Assembly: GCF_051488665.1 (NCBI RefSeq)
Contig: NZ_JBPSEG010000007.1
Span: forward strand, 62,001 to 126,000
DNA length: 64,000 bases
DNA from: Melioribacter sp051488665
GTDB lineage: Bacteria > Bacteroidota > Ignavibacteria > Ignavibacteriales > Melioribacteraceae
Direction of reading: 5' to 3'
Position 1 is the stretch's first letter, and each line of letters starts with the position of its first letter. The position numbers and the translations under genes are program-made. Under the pieces are notes generated by a model. That model had not been told where the DNA came from and made no database searches. It saw nothing but the letters and a program-made list of their open reading frames with translations. Shown here piece after piece: positions 53,866-62,861 of this stretch.

Positions 53866-55098
53866 ATGAAAAGATTAATTCTAATCATTCTGTTATTGTC
53901 GGTAACTTACAATAATTACTTTTCCCAGTCCGATTATGAAATCGTCAGGTCGTTCAAGGAAAAGTACAACCAATTGATGGATGAAATTAAAAAGGCAGAA
54001 TCGCTCGACGTTTGCAATTCGATATACGGCCGCGCGGCGGATTTACGGGAAGAATATTTAAAACACAAGTCTTTGCTCGACGACTCGCTTTATCCTGAAA
54101 ATTTCGAATCGTCTTTCGAAAAACTGTTTAGCGCAATCTCGCTCCGTCAAAATGAATTCAGTCAAATTACCGAACTGAAAACGGAAATTGTTAACCTGAA
54201 ATCTGAACTGACTGAACTGAATGATCAAAATAAAGATTTGCTCGTCAAAATAAACGCGCTCCGGCGTCAGGCGGATAAAGACGCCGCCACAATTGCGGCG
54301 CTCAATAATTTGATCGCTCAATTGAAAAGCAATCTCGAAAAAAGAGACCTGCTGATACGCGATATTATCGATTCGCTTGTTCTGGACTTTGCCAAAACCT
54401 CCTCGACGTTGAACGAAGCCGAAAAAGTAGGTTACAGGGTTAAAATCGAAAACGCCGAACTGTTTTTTAATATCGAGAGAACATTGACGGATAATATCCA
54501 GTTTATGAGAGTCACAGAACTAAAACCGGAAGACCTTGTAGAAATTAAAAAACAACAAACGGAGTTTAATAAACTGTGGCGAAGAATTTCGCCTAAACTG
54601 AGCGAAATTTATCTGGAAAAGAAAGAAAAAGAAGAGCAACTGGCGAATATCAATAATCTTTTCTACGAATGGAAAAGCAGAATCGACAAGGAAATCTGGA
54701 ACTCGATTTACGTGGAATTCAGGTCGAAAGAATTGCCGCTTCTGCCTTTCAATAACGGAGAGGAATTTGTATACAGCGTCAAATCGTTTGTGGAAGATGA
54801 AATAAAGAATATGGAAGTAAAAGGCAAAGACAAATCTTACGAGGTTTTTAAAACTTTTGCCGATTCTGTTTATTACGACAAAGTGCTTCCGGAATGGATT
54901 CCCGTTTTGATCGAACACAACATGTTGACGGAAGCGGACAAAGACACAATCGAAGCGCAGCTGATTGACTGGAAAAATAAATTAGGTCCCGAAGAAGGAT
55001 TTAAATGGTACTACTGGGCAGTAATTTTACTGGCGGCGGGAATAGCGGGATATTTGATATTCTACGGCAGACGTAAAACATACGGATTGAATAGTTAA
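53866..55098 (+). CDS. Uncharacterised exported coiled-coil protein with C-terminal membrane helix
   Basis: 410 aa. N-terminal signal-like helix (about 1-20), a long heptad-rich region (about 85-155, IKAELK/LKSELTELNDQNKDLL pattern) and further charged helical stretches, then a hydrophobic helix near 385-402 (WAVILLAAGIAGYLIFY) and a short basic tail. The layout is an extracytoplasmic coiled-coil anchored at its C terminus. No homologous family recognised by eye. It overlaps the convergent alr gene by 4 nt. Confidence 0.55.
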   Translation: MKRLILIILLLSVTYNNYFSQSDYEIVRSFKEKYNQLMDEIKKAESLDVCNSIYGRAADLREEYLKHKSLLDDSLYPENFESSFEKLFSAISLRQNEFSQITELKTEIVNLKSELTELNDQNKDLLVKINALRRQADKDAATIAALNNLIAQLKSNLEKRDLLIRDIIDSLVLDFAKTSSTLNEAEKVGYRVKIENAELFFNIERTLTDNIQFMRVTELKPEDLVEIKKQQTEFNKLWRRISPKLSEIYLEKKEKEEQLANINNLFYEWKSRIDKEIWNSIYVEFRSKELPLLPFNNGEEFVYSVKSFVEDEIKNMEVKGKDKSYEVFKTFADSVYYDKVLPEWIPVLIEHNMLTEADKDTIEAQLIDWKNKLGPEEGFKWYYWAVILLAAGIAGYLIFYGRRKTYGLNS

Positions 55099-56237
55099 TC
55101 GATATAAATCCTCGGCACGCGCGTGTTTATGTTTGTCAGAATTTCGTAAGGAATTGTTTCTGCCCAGCGGGCAAGGTCTTCAACCGTTATTTCGCTCTTG
55201 CCCTGTTTGCCTATTAATATAACTTCGTCGCCGTTGTACGCCGAATCGCTTTCAATATTAACAACTATTTGATCCATCGAAATGGTTCCGATGACCGGAT
55301 ATTTTTTCCCGTTAATAATTACGTTTGCTTTGCCGGACATTCTTCTCATGTAGCCGTCGCCGTATCCTACGGGAACAGTTACAGCTCGAACATTCTTGTC
55401 CCCGACCCATTTTGAACCGTAGCCAACTGGGTGCCCCGCTTTAATAACTTTAAAATAGATAACGAGAGATTTCCAGGTGAGGGCGGGTTTAACTTCGATT
55501 GTTCTGTTGATTTCCTGCGAAGGATAGACGCCGTAGAGCATTATGCCGGGTCTGACCATATCCAGATTGGCTTCGGGCAATTGGAGAATTCCGCCCGAAT
55601 TGGATATATGCCTGATGATATTACCGTAGTCGAGCCGCTCGAAATAATCGAGAGACTCCGTAAATCTCTCGAACTGTAATTTCGTGTAATCGGTATTGCC
55701 ATTGTCCGCATTGGCAAAATGCGAATAAATTCCTTCTATCTCGATGTTTTTCAGTTTTACCGCTTCTTCGAAGAATTTGGGCGCGTTGTAATAATGAACG
55801 CCGATGCGTTCCATGCCCGTGTCGATTTTCAGATGCACTTTAGCTATTGTGTTTTGTTTGCGTGCTTCGCTGTCTATCTGACGCGCTTTGTCGATCGACG
55901 AAGCAGTCATTGTAAGATTGTATTTGAGGAACGTCGGTATTTGATTTCCCCAGATGCCGCCGAGAACAAGAACAGGCGTCTTAATTCCCTGCTGACGCAG
56001 CAGTATTCCTTCTTCCAGAAATGCAACGCCGAGGTAATCGGCTCCTTCTTTTTCGAGCGTCTGCGCAATCTTAATTAATCCGTGTCCGTAAGCGTTGGCT
56101 TTTAATATCGGCATCACTTTCGAAGGCTTGACCGCTTCCTTTATTCTGCGGAAATTTTCTTTTATTATTTTAAGATCGACTACCAAATGCGTCGGTCTGA
56201 TTACGTCGTCCAAACTGATAACGGGGTGGTTTTCCAT
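55095..56237 (-). CDS. alr: Alanine racemase
   Basis: 380 aa PLP enzyme making D-alanine for peptidoglycan. The PLP lysine lies in MPILKANAYGHG near residue 44, and the second-subunit catalytic Tyr is in VPVGYGDGYMRR near 275. MVRPGIMLYGVYP and GTISMDQI are further family motifs. Monofunctional, without the MurF fusion seen in many Bacteroidota. A CTTATTTTTAC box lies upstream on the minus strand. Confidence 0.95.
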   Translation of the reverse strand: MENHPVISLDDVIRPTHLVVDLKIIKENFRRIKEAVKPSKVMPILKANAYGHGLIKIAQTLEKEGADYLGVAFLEEGILLRQQGIKTPVLVLGGIWGNQIPTFLKYNLTMTASSIDKARQIDSEARKQNTIAKVHLKIDTGMERIGVHYYNAPKFFEEAVKLKNIEIEGIYSHFANADNGNTDYTKLQFERFTESLDYFERLDYGNIIRHISNSGGILQLPEANLDMVRPGIMLYGVYPSQEINRTIEVKPALTWKSLVIYFKVIKAGHPVGYGSKWVGDKNVRAVTVPVGYGDGYMRRMSGKANVIINGKKYPVIGTISMDQIVVNIESDSAYNGDEVILIGKQGKSEITVEDLARWAETIPYEILTNINTRVPRIYID

Positions 56238-56316
56238 TATAAATTGTTTTTATTTGTAGGGTAAAAATAAGATTTCTTGTGTAAAGAAAGTAACTCAAAA
56301 CAGCGAGGAAAGAAAG

Positions 56317-56934
56317 ATGGAAATACCATTGGTAGAATTGATCGGCTATATAGCGTCGGTATTGGTAGCCGTATCGTTGATGATGAGTTCGATAGTAAAA
56401 CTCAGGATTATAAACTTTCTCGGTTCGGTAATTTTTACGATTTACGGTATAATAATAAACGCTTATCCGGTGGCGCTTGTCAACGGATTTATTGCAATCG
56501 TCAATATCTATTATCTGGCCGAAATATTTTCCCGGAAAGAATACTTCGACATTCTCGAGGTAAAACACGACTCCGATTTTCTCGGTTATTTTTTGAAATT
56601 TCACGAAAAGGAAATAAAGAAATATATACCGACTTTTTCGTTCGATCCCCGGCCGGACTGGACGATTATTTTCGTATTGCGAAATTCCGTTCCTGCGGGA
56701 TTGGTTTGCGCGGAATCCCTCCCGGGCGACGCTCTGTCGGTTAAACTTGATTATGTAATTCCGGGGTATCGCGACTTTAAAGTGGGCAAATTCGTATTTC
56801 AAAATTTCTTCAAAAAGAAAAACATTAAAAAAATTATTAGCGAACCGGGAAATAAAGCGCACATGAAGTATCTGAAAAAAATGGGATTCGTAGAAACGGA
56901 AGAAGGCAAATTCGAATTAATTTTGCGGGACTGA
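56317..56934 (+). CDS. YgjV-like membrane segment with GNAT-like C-terminal domain
   Basis: 205 aa. Two to three hydrophobic helices (about 5-70: ELIGYIASVLVAVSLMMSSI, then LINFLGSVIFTIYGIIINAY and VNGFIAIVNIYYLAEIF) resemble YgjV. The remaining 130 residues are soluble and end in NKAHMKYLKKMGFVETEEGKFEL, the C-terminal signature shape of GNAT N-acetyltransferases. This combined architecture is my reading and needs a profile search. It lies just before rluA-like. Confidence 0.55.
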   Translation: MEIPLVELIGYIASVLVAVSLMMSSIVKLRIINFLGSVIFTIYGIIINAYPVALVNGFIAIVNIYYLAEIFSRKEYFDILEVKHDSDFLGYFLKFHEKEIKKYIPTFSFDPRPDWTIIFVLRNSVPAGLVCAESLPGDALSVKLDYVIPGYRDFKVGKFVFQNFFKKKNIKKIISEPGNKAHMKYLKKMGFVETEEGKFELILRD

Positions 56935-56936
56935 TA

Positions 56937-57593
56937 TTGGACGTTTCAATACTTTACGAAGATGAAAATCTGATTGCTGTAAACAAGCCCGAAGGCGTGG
57001 CATCGATTCCTGAAAGCGACAAATCGGTTGCGAGCCTATATCATTTTTTGTCGGAGAAATATTCGAAGAAGATTTTTACGGTGCACCGGCTGGACAAAGA
57101 AGTAAGCGGGGTAATACTTTATGCGTTAAACAGCGAGACTCACAGGGAGTTGAATCTTCTTTTTGAAAGCAGAAACGTGCAAAAAACTTATAAAGCGCTT
57201 GTTATCGGAAAACCCGAATATGAGGAAGGAATTGTAGATTATCCGCTTCGCCAGTTCGGATCGGGTCGTATGGGTGTTGACAAAAAAAACGGCAAGCCGT
57301 CGGAAACTTATTATAGCGTATTAAATTATTATAACGCCCACGCCCTTTTAAAATTACAGCCGTTTACGGGCAGACGGCACCAGCTGAGGATTCACATGTA
57401 TTCAATCGGCTGTCCCATTGCGGGCGATTTGAAATACGGCAATCGAGAAATTCAAAAAAAATATCCCCGCCTGATGCTGCATGCGGAGTCAATAAGTTTC
57501 GAATACGGAGGCAGAATTTTTAAGATTACGGCAAAACCGCCCGATTCGTTCACCCGGGTTCTTGAAAAGATTAACGATAATTTTATTCTGTGA
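56937..57593 (+). CDS. RluA-family pseudouridine synthase
   Basis: 218 aa. The catalytic Asp lies in VHRLDKEVSGVILYAL near residue 55, and GRRHQLRIHMYSIGCPIAGD and LMLHAESI are family motifs. There is no S4 domain, so the target (tRNA or 23S rRNA site) cannot be fixed. It starts with TTG 2 nt after the stop of the YgjV-like gene; no ATG is available nearby. Confidence 0.92.
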   Translation: MDVSILYEDENLIAVNKPEGVASIPESDKSVASLYHFLSEKYSKKIFTVHRLDKEVSGVILYALNSETHRELNLLFESRNVQKTYKALVIGKPEYEEGIVDYPLRQFGSGRMGVDKKNGKPSETYYSVLNYYNAHALLKLQPFTGRRHQLRIHMYSIGCPIAGDLKYGNREIQKKYPRLMLHAESISFEYGGRIFKITAKPPDSFTRVLEKINDNFIL

Positions 57594-57647
57594 TCCGACA
57601 TCATTTCTTTTGTTTTGCTAAATTTGCAAGTTAAATAGAGGAAATTT

Positions 57648-58841
57648 ATGATAGACCCGAAAATATTTTACAGAAAACTCGATTCACTGCTGGCTAAAAT
57701 CGGCACAGAAAAATCGGGCGAGGATTTTCTGTTTACAATTGTGCAGGAACTCGAAAAGACTTTCGGGGAAGATTTACATATTTGCAACGGACGCATCTAT
57801 GTGGAACAGGACGATAAATTCGTGCTCGTTTCGCCAAAGGAAAACAAGAAAAATTATTTGACGGAAATACCCGTCGATTCCGACCCCCTGCAGGCTTTGC
57901 TTAAGTCGAAGACCTATATTTTCGACGATCCGAATTTTACTATCGATTCCACGGTTTTGTTAAAAAAAGATTACAGAATACCTGCGGCTATTAGCGTTAA
58001 AAGTCCGGAGAACAGATGGATTTTCGTCTTCGAATTAAAAAGCGGATGGATACGGGAGGAAATCGAATTTTGTTTTAACGCCGTAAGAACCGTTCTGAAT
58101 TATCGCCTTACTTCCGAAGCCGTTAAAAGCGAAATGGAACAGGCGGTTCAAATTCAACAGAGTTTGCTGCCCGTTAATATGCCGGAAGTGGAAGGACTTC
58201 AAATTGCCGCGAGGTCGGTGCCGGCAGAATTGGTAGGCGGCGACTTCTACGATTTTTTTGATTTCGACGACGATGTATTCGGAGTTTGCGTCGGCGACGC
58301 AAGCGGACACGGTTTGCCCGCGGCTCTCCTTGTGCGCGACGTTGTTACCGGTCTGAGAATGGGTCTCGAAAAACATATGAAAATGGTCTACACTTTCAAG
58401 AAACTTAACAATGTGATTTATCGCAGCGTTTATTCGACCAGTTTTGTATCGCTCGTTTATGCCGAAATAGAAAAGAACGGAAACATATTATACGTTAATG
58501 CGGGTCATCCCTCGCCTTTGATTTATGACGGACAGGAATTCAGAGAAATGCCGTCGACGGGATTGGTTTTCGGAGCCTTGCCCGAAATTCAACTTCACAG
58601 AGGCTATGCTTATCTTAAACCTGACGACTTGATGGTGCTTTACAGCGACGGTATTATCGAAAGAAAAAACGGCAAACAAAACGACTTCGACGTTACTGGT
58701 CTTAAAAAAATTATTGAACGGCATTACGATAAAACTCCGGAACAATTAATCGAAATCATTTTTGATACTCTATACGTCTACGGCGGAAAAAAAGATTGGG
58801 AAGACGACGCTACGGTTGTTGTAATAAAACGAACGGCATAA
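57648..58841 (+). CDS. SpoIIE-type PP2C serine phosphatase (RsbU-like)
   Basis: 397 aa. The C-terminal 220 residues contain the PPM motifs ELVGGDFYDFFDFDDDVFGVCVGDASGHG, NAGHPSPLIYDG and SDGIIERKNGKQNDFD of stress-switch phosphatases. The N-terminal 180 residues form a GAF-like module. The gene family acts in partner-switching pathways controlling sigma factors, but no anti-sigma pair is seen here. AGAGG precedes the start. A TAAATTTG box lies 22-29 nt upstream. The ClC gene starts 5 nt after its stop. Confidence 0.92.
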   Translation: MIDPKIFYRKLDSLLAKIGTEKSGEDFLFTIVQELEKTFGEDLHICNGRIYVEQDDKFVLVSPKENKKNYLTEIPVDSDPLQALLKSKTYIFDDPNFTIDSTVLLKKDYRIPAAISVKSPENRWIFVFELKSGWIREEIEFCFNAVRTVLNYRLTSEAVKSEMEQAVQIQQSLLPVNMPEVEGLQIAARSVPAELVGGDFYDFFDFDDDVFGVCVGDASGHGLPAALLVRDVVTGLRMGLEKHMKMVYTFKKLNNVIYRSVYSTSFVSLVYAEIEKNGNILYVNAGHPSPLIYDGQEFREMPSTGLVFGALPEIQLHRGYAYLKPDDLMVLYSDGIIERKNGKQNDFDVTGLKKIIERHYDKTPEQLIEIIFDTLYVYGGKKDWEDDATVVVIKRTA

Positions 58842-58846
58842 AACGG

Positions 58847-60910
58847 ATGAGAAAGTATTACGAAGTACTGAAAGAAAATTTAAAGGTATTTAATACAAAA
58901 AAAATACTCGACTACGATTACACCAGTTACGTAGTTTATTCCGTAATTATGGGAATCGTAGTCGGATTTGCAACGGTAGTATTTCACGAATCGATTGATT
59001 TCTTTAACGAACTCTTTTTCAAACAAACTGCAAACGGTCTTTATTTCCTGGGCGCCGCAGCGGTTATAGCTCTGCCGGCTATCGGCATGTTAATTCAGAG
59101 TTTAATGATATACGGAGCTCCCGATATTGCAAAGAATCGCGGCGTGGTGGAAGTTATCAAAGCCGTTGCAACAAAAGGGTACCGCATACCTCTGCGTAAT
59201 ACGATTTTCCATTTTATTGCTCCTGTTATTAGTATCGGTTCGGGTAATACTGTCGGTCCCGAAGGACCGGCTGCGCAATTGGGCGGCGGATTGGCTAATA
59301 AACTCGCTTATCTTTTCGGTCTTTCCGAAACAAAGAAAAAAGTGTTGACTGCTGCGGGCGCCGGCGCCGCAATAGCGGCTATCTTTAACACTCCGATGGG
59401 CGGCATTTTTTTTGCTTTGGAAATTGTGCTTTTAAATGAATTCTCTACGTCGACGTTTCCCGCTTTGATACTATCTTCGGTAACTTCGAGCGCCGTATCG
59501 CGGGCATTCCTCGGGAATAAATCGATTTTTCATTTTCATTCGCCCCAGGTGGGAGATTATCTGAATCTTTATTACTATGCTATACTCGGAGTGATTGCCG
59601 GATTGTTGTCCCTCTTTTTTATAAGATATTCAAATTCGCTCGACAGTATTATCAATAAAAAGATTTTGAAAAAAGTCCCGCGCTGGGCTCTTATGACTTT
59701 TGTCGGACTTGTTATGGGTGTTGCGGGCTATTTCTACAAAGATATTTTCGGCATCGGCTATAACGGAATTAATCATATTTTATCGAGTTCGCTCACGTGG
59801 CAGGTAGTGGCTGTTTTGTTAATATTGAAGTTTTTACTTGTGCCGATGGTATTGAACTCCGGCGGCTTCGGGGGAATATTTGCGCCGTCGCTGTTTATGG
59901 GAGCCTGTCTCGGATTCCTCTATGGCACGGGACTAAATTACATGTTCGGCTATCAGTTTGACACTACCGCGTTCGTATTGGTCGCAATGGGAGCCGTGCT
60001 AGGCGGAGTGAATTTCATCCCGATTTCTTCGATACTTATAATTTTTGAAATGACGAAGGACTACTCGTTTATCCTGCCGTTAATGCTCGCCGTTGTAACA
60101 AGCACTATGATTGTTCAAATTGTGTTAAAAAAATCGATACACGAACATCATCTCGAAAAGCAGGGCTACAGAGTTTCGGCTAAAGGCGAAATTAATTTGC
60201 TTAAATCGTTGACGGCTAAACAGGTAATGAAAAACGACATCGTACTAGTTAAGGAAGATACCCCGCTGCCGGAAATAGTTAAGCATCTTATTGAAAGCGC
60301 TCATAATACTTTTTACATGATCGACGAAAATGGAAAAATTACGGGCACAATTACCGAAGCCGAATTGAGACCGATAATTACTGAATACGAGCATCTTAGA
60401 AATGTTCTGGTGGCAAGGGACGTGGCTTCTTCGTCGGTTACGTTAATAAGCGAAAACGAAACGCTCGATTCCGTGCTAAAAAAATTCGAAGCAAAAGACG
60501 CCGACGAATTTCCTGTCGTAAGTAGCTCGGACGAAAATAAAATTCTCGGAACTATAAGCCGTCACGACGTTATTGCCGCTTATAATAAAGAAAGTCTCAA
60601 AACCGATATTGTGGAAGGATTGTCTCACGAGCTTTTAACAATATCAAAAATTAAGAAGACCCAGGTTTTTGAGGGCTATTCAATATTGGAAAAAACCGCT
60701 CCTCCCGAATTCGTGGGCAAATCGCTTACCGAGCTTAAAATTAGAAGCCGTTACGGATTGGAGGTGCTTGTAGTAAAGAATACCAATTCCCCGTTTGACG
60801 AAAACGGTAAAGATGTGGTCGTTCCGGACCCGAATTACATTATAAGGGAAGGGGACGAATTAATTCTGTTCGGACGCGACGATAAAATTGAGGAAGCGCT
60901 CCAGTGGTAA
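58847..60910 (+). CDS. ClC chloride channel/antiporter with CBS and TrkA-C domains
   Basis: About 687 aa. The ClC core (about 20-440) has GSGNTVGPEGPAAQLGGG with the gating-glutamate position GPEGP, and GGFGGIFAPSLFMGA. The Glu at the E148-equivalent suggests proton-chloride exchange. Then a CBS pair (about 460-590: AKQVMKNDIVLVKEDTPL; VARDVASSSVTLISENETLDS) and a C-terminal TrkA-C (RCK) domain (VGKSLTELKIRSRYGLEVLVVKN; REGDELILFG). The last can bind ligands such as nucleotides. ATG 58847 is chosen over the longer open frame, which overlaps the phosphatase gene. Confidence 0.9.
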   Translation: MRKYYEVLKENLKVFNTKKILDYDYTSYVVYSVIMGIVVGFATVVFHESIDFFNELFFKQTANGLYFLGAAAVIALPAIGMLIQSLMIYGAPDIAKNRGVVEVIKAVATKGYRIPLRNTIFHFIAPVISIGSGNTVGPEGPAAQLGGGLANKLAYLFGLSETKKKVLTAAGAGAAIAAIFNTPMGGIFFALEIVLLNEFSTSTFPALILSSVTSSAVSRAFLGNKSIFHFHSPQVGDYLNLYYYAILGVIAGLLSLFFIRYSNSLDSIINKKILKKVPRWALMTFVGLVMGVAGYFYKDIFGIGYNGINHILSSSLTWQVVAVLLILKFLLVPMVLNSGGFGGIFAPSLFMGACLGFLYGTGLNYMFGYQFDTTAFVLVAMGAVLGGVNFIPISSILIIFEMTKDYSFILPLMLAVVTSTMIVQIVLKKSIHEHHLEKQGYRVSAKGEINLLKSLTAKQVMKNDIVLVKEDTPLPEIVKHLIESAHNTFYMIDENGKITGTITEAELRPIITEYEHLRNVLVARDVASSSVTLISENETLDSVLKKFEAKDADEFPVVSSSDENKILGTISRHDVIAAYNKESLKTDIVEGLSHELLTISKIKKTQVFEGYSILEKTAPPEFVGKSLTELKIRSRYGLEVLVVKNTNSPFDENGKDVVVPDPNYIIREGDELILFGRDDKIEEALQW

Positions 60911-61015
60911 AATTTATTCTGAACTATTTACTGGGAATTCGGCGTCAATTACGGTTTGTTTTAAAGTGATTATTCTGCGTTGCACTGATAAATTTAATAC
61001 TAACATTGTGGTGTC

Positions 61016-61741
61016 ATGTATAAAATATACATCCCGTTATTTTTTTATTTATGCCTTCTATTGACGGCGTGCCAGTCCGAAGCAGAATATTACAAAATAG
61101 ATTGGTCGGTAAAACTCAGCATACCCGAACCGTCCGGACTGACATACGACACATCGCGCGATAAACTCTGGTGCGTAAGCGACGAATCCAACAAACTATA
61201 CCTGTTGAGCGCGAACGGGGAAATACTGAACAGCATCGAAATTCCCGACCGCGACCTGGAAGGAATAACTATAGTAAACGATTCTACTCTTGCGGTTCTG
61301 AGCGAGGAAAGCCGGAAAGCGGTTTTCGTATCCGCAAAAGGAGAAGTTATCGATAGAAAACCTTTGTTCGACAACGGCGTTTTCAATAACGGACCGGAAG
61401 GAATCGCATACGATGCGGATAATAAAACATATTGGGTGGCAAACGAAAAAAATCCGGCTTTGATTATCGAATACGACAGTCTGTTTAACGAAACAGAAAG
61501 AAAAGAAATTGATTTTGTAAGAGACGTTTCGGGATTGTTTTACGACAATGTTGATAATTCTGTCTGGATGATCAGCGACGAAGACAAGAAAATTATAAAG
61601 CTCGATCCGGAGCTGAATGTAATTGAATCGTACAATGTCAATATTCCTCAGATGGAAGGAATCGCAATCGATCATAATAATGATATGATTTATATAGTTT
61701 CGGACAAGGAAGAAAAATTATACGGACTGAAGCTGAAATGA
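61016..61741 (+). CDS. SdiA-regulated-domain lipoprotein
   Basis: 241 aa with a lipobox at about Cys19 (LLTAC). Repeated EPSGLTYDTSRDKLWCVSDESNKLYLL, DLEGITIVNDSTLAVLSEE and GPEGIAYDADNKTYWVANEKNP units give a six-bladed propeller-like SdiA-regulated fold, related to esterase-like/phytase-like proteins. Acidic metal-site residues (E in EG, D/E in VSDE) recur. Activity unknown. It overlaps the AlkD-like gene by 4 nt. Confidence 0.8.
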   Translation: MYKIYIPLFFYLCLLLTACQSEAEYYKIDWSVKLSIPEPSGLTYDTSRDKLWCVSDESNKLYLLSANGEILNSIEIPDRDLEGITIVNDSTLAVLSEESRKAVFVSAKGEVIDRKPLFDNGVFNNGPEGIAYDADNKTYWVANEKNPALIIEYDSLFNETERKEIDFVRDVSGLFYDNVDNSVWMISDEDKKIIKLDPELNVIESYNVNIPQMEGIAIDHNNDMIYIVSDKEEKLYGLKLK

Positions 61742-62427
61742 AAGAAACAGAATGGACAAAAGAAAAAGTTTTGAATATCCTTTCGTCGAAGAATAACGAA
61801 AAGAATAAAGCCGGGATGGCGAGATACGGCATCAAGGTTGAAAGGGCATTCGGCATAAGCGTAAATGAATTGAGGGAAATAGCAAAACGGATAGGAAAGA
61901 ATCACGAGCTGGCTGGTGAACTGTGGAAATCCGGTTATCACGAAGCAAGGCATCTGGCGGTTATGATTGAAGAAGCCGGAAAGGTGACCGGAACCCAAAT
62001 GGACAAATGGGTTAGCGATTTCGATTCGTGGGATATATGCGACGGAACGTGCATACATCTGTTCCGCAAGACGCCTTACGCTTACGAAAAAATCGACGAA
62101 TGGAAGAAACGCGACAAAGAATTTGTGCGCCGCGCTGCTTTTGCAATGATTGCCACGCTTGCAGTACACGATAAAAAGATGGAAGACGGTAGATTCGAGA
62201 AGTATTTCAACGACATAAAAAGATATTCGGTTGACGAAAGGAATTACGTTAAAAAAGCCGTCAACTGGGCGTTGCGGCAGATAGGCAAAAGGAACAGACG
62301 CCTGAACGAACTTGCAGTCGTTGTAGCGTCTGAACTAAAGAATTCCGGTTCTAAATCCGCCAGGTGGATTGGCGGCGACGCTTACAGGGAATTAACGAAA
62401 CCGGAAGTTATAAAGCGCTTGAAATAG
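61738..62427 (+). CDS. DNA alkylation repair protein (AlkD-like HEAT-repeat)
   Basis: 229 aa, all-helical. Motif groups RYGIKVERAFGISVNELREIAKRIGKN, SWDICDGTCIHLF and KKAVNWALRQIGKRN match AlkC/AlkD-like HEAT-repeat glycosylases, including the W and D of the SWDxCD segment expected at the lesion pocket. It would remove cationic alkylated bases without flipping. Start is in an ATGA overlap with the preceding gene. Confidence 0.88.
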   Translation: MKETEWTKEKVLNILSSKNNEKNKAGMARYGIKVERAFGISVNELREIAKRIGKNHELAGELWKSGYHEARHLAVMIEEAGKVTGTQMDKWVSDFDSWDICDGTCIHLFRKTPYAYEKIDEWKKRDKEFVRRAAFAMIATLAVHDKKMEDGRFEKYFNDIKRYSVDERNYVKKAVNWALRQIGKRNRRLNELAVVVASELKNSGSKSARWIGGDAYRELTKPEVIKRLK

Positions 62428-62450
62428 ATTCCCCGCTTATTTTTAATTAA

Positions 62451-62464
62451 ACGGTTTCGACCGT
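62451..62464. other. Short hairpin between convergent genes
   Basis: ACGGT-TTCG-ACCGT is a 5-bp stem with a UUCG-type tetraloop. The minus strand continues TTTAATT, so it might be a weak terminator for the gene at 62476. Too short to be sure. Confidence 0.35.
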
Positions 62465-62475
62465 ATACCGGCAAA

Positions 62476-62736
62476 TTATTCGTCTACTTCCAGATTGACG
62501 AGTTTTGCGGTAACCCCGGGCAGTACGGAAAGTTTTCTTTCGAGCTCCTCTTTCTTCTCGTCTTCACCGACTAATTCGAGCATTATTAAACCGCTGTCCG
62601 AGCAATTTTCCAGAACGCCGTCATGAATTCCGAGCCGCGTTTTTATCATGCATCCCCAAGCGGTCAGAATCTGTTGCACTTTAACGGCTTCCTCTTTCCG
62701 TTTGCCTACGAGCACCAACAATATCGATTTTTTCAT
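62476..62736 (-). CDS. Iron-only hydrogenase system regulator (TM1266-like ACT-fold protein)
   Basis: 86 aa from ATG 62736, which follows GGAGGG. An upstream open stretch to 62823 lies across the arg operators and is rejected as coding. VQQILTAWGCMIKTRLGIHD, CSDSGLIMLELVG and LSVLPGVTAKLVNL match the small TM1266 family, named for association with [FeFe]-hydrogenase maturation genes. No hydrogenase genes are in this window. Divergent from argC. Confidence 0.82.
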   Translation of the reverse strand: MKKSILLVLVGKRKEEAVKVQQILTAWGCMIKTRLGIHDGVLENCSDSGLIMLELVGEDEKKEELERKLSVLPGVTAKLVNLEVDE

Positions 62737-62806
62737 AAATCCCTCCGCTAATATTAAATAAGACATACATGTGCAAATAAAATAAAAAATATATTCGTAA
62801 TCAAGA

Positions 62807-62844
62807 TTTGCATAATTATGCATAATTATGTATAATTATGCTTT
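62807..62844. promoter_or_regulatory. Tandem ARG-box-like operators overlying the argC promoter
   Basis: Three overlapping 18-nt palindromic boxes on a 10-nt repeat: CATAATTATG, CATAATTATG, TATAATTATG. The first, TTTGCATAATTATGCATA at 62807-62824, matches the E. coli ARG-box consensus WNTGAATWWWWATTCANW at 16 of 18 positions. TTGCAT 62808-62813 and TATAAT 62831-62836 are 17 nt apart inside it, so an ArgR-type repressor would occlude the polymerase. Confidence 0.7.
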
Positions 62845-62861
62845 ACAAAACGGAGAGATTT

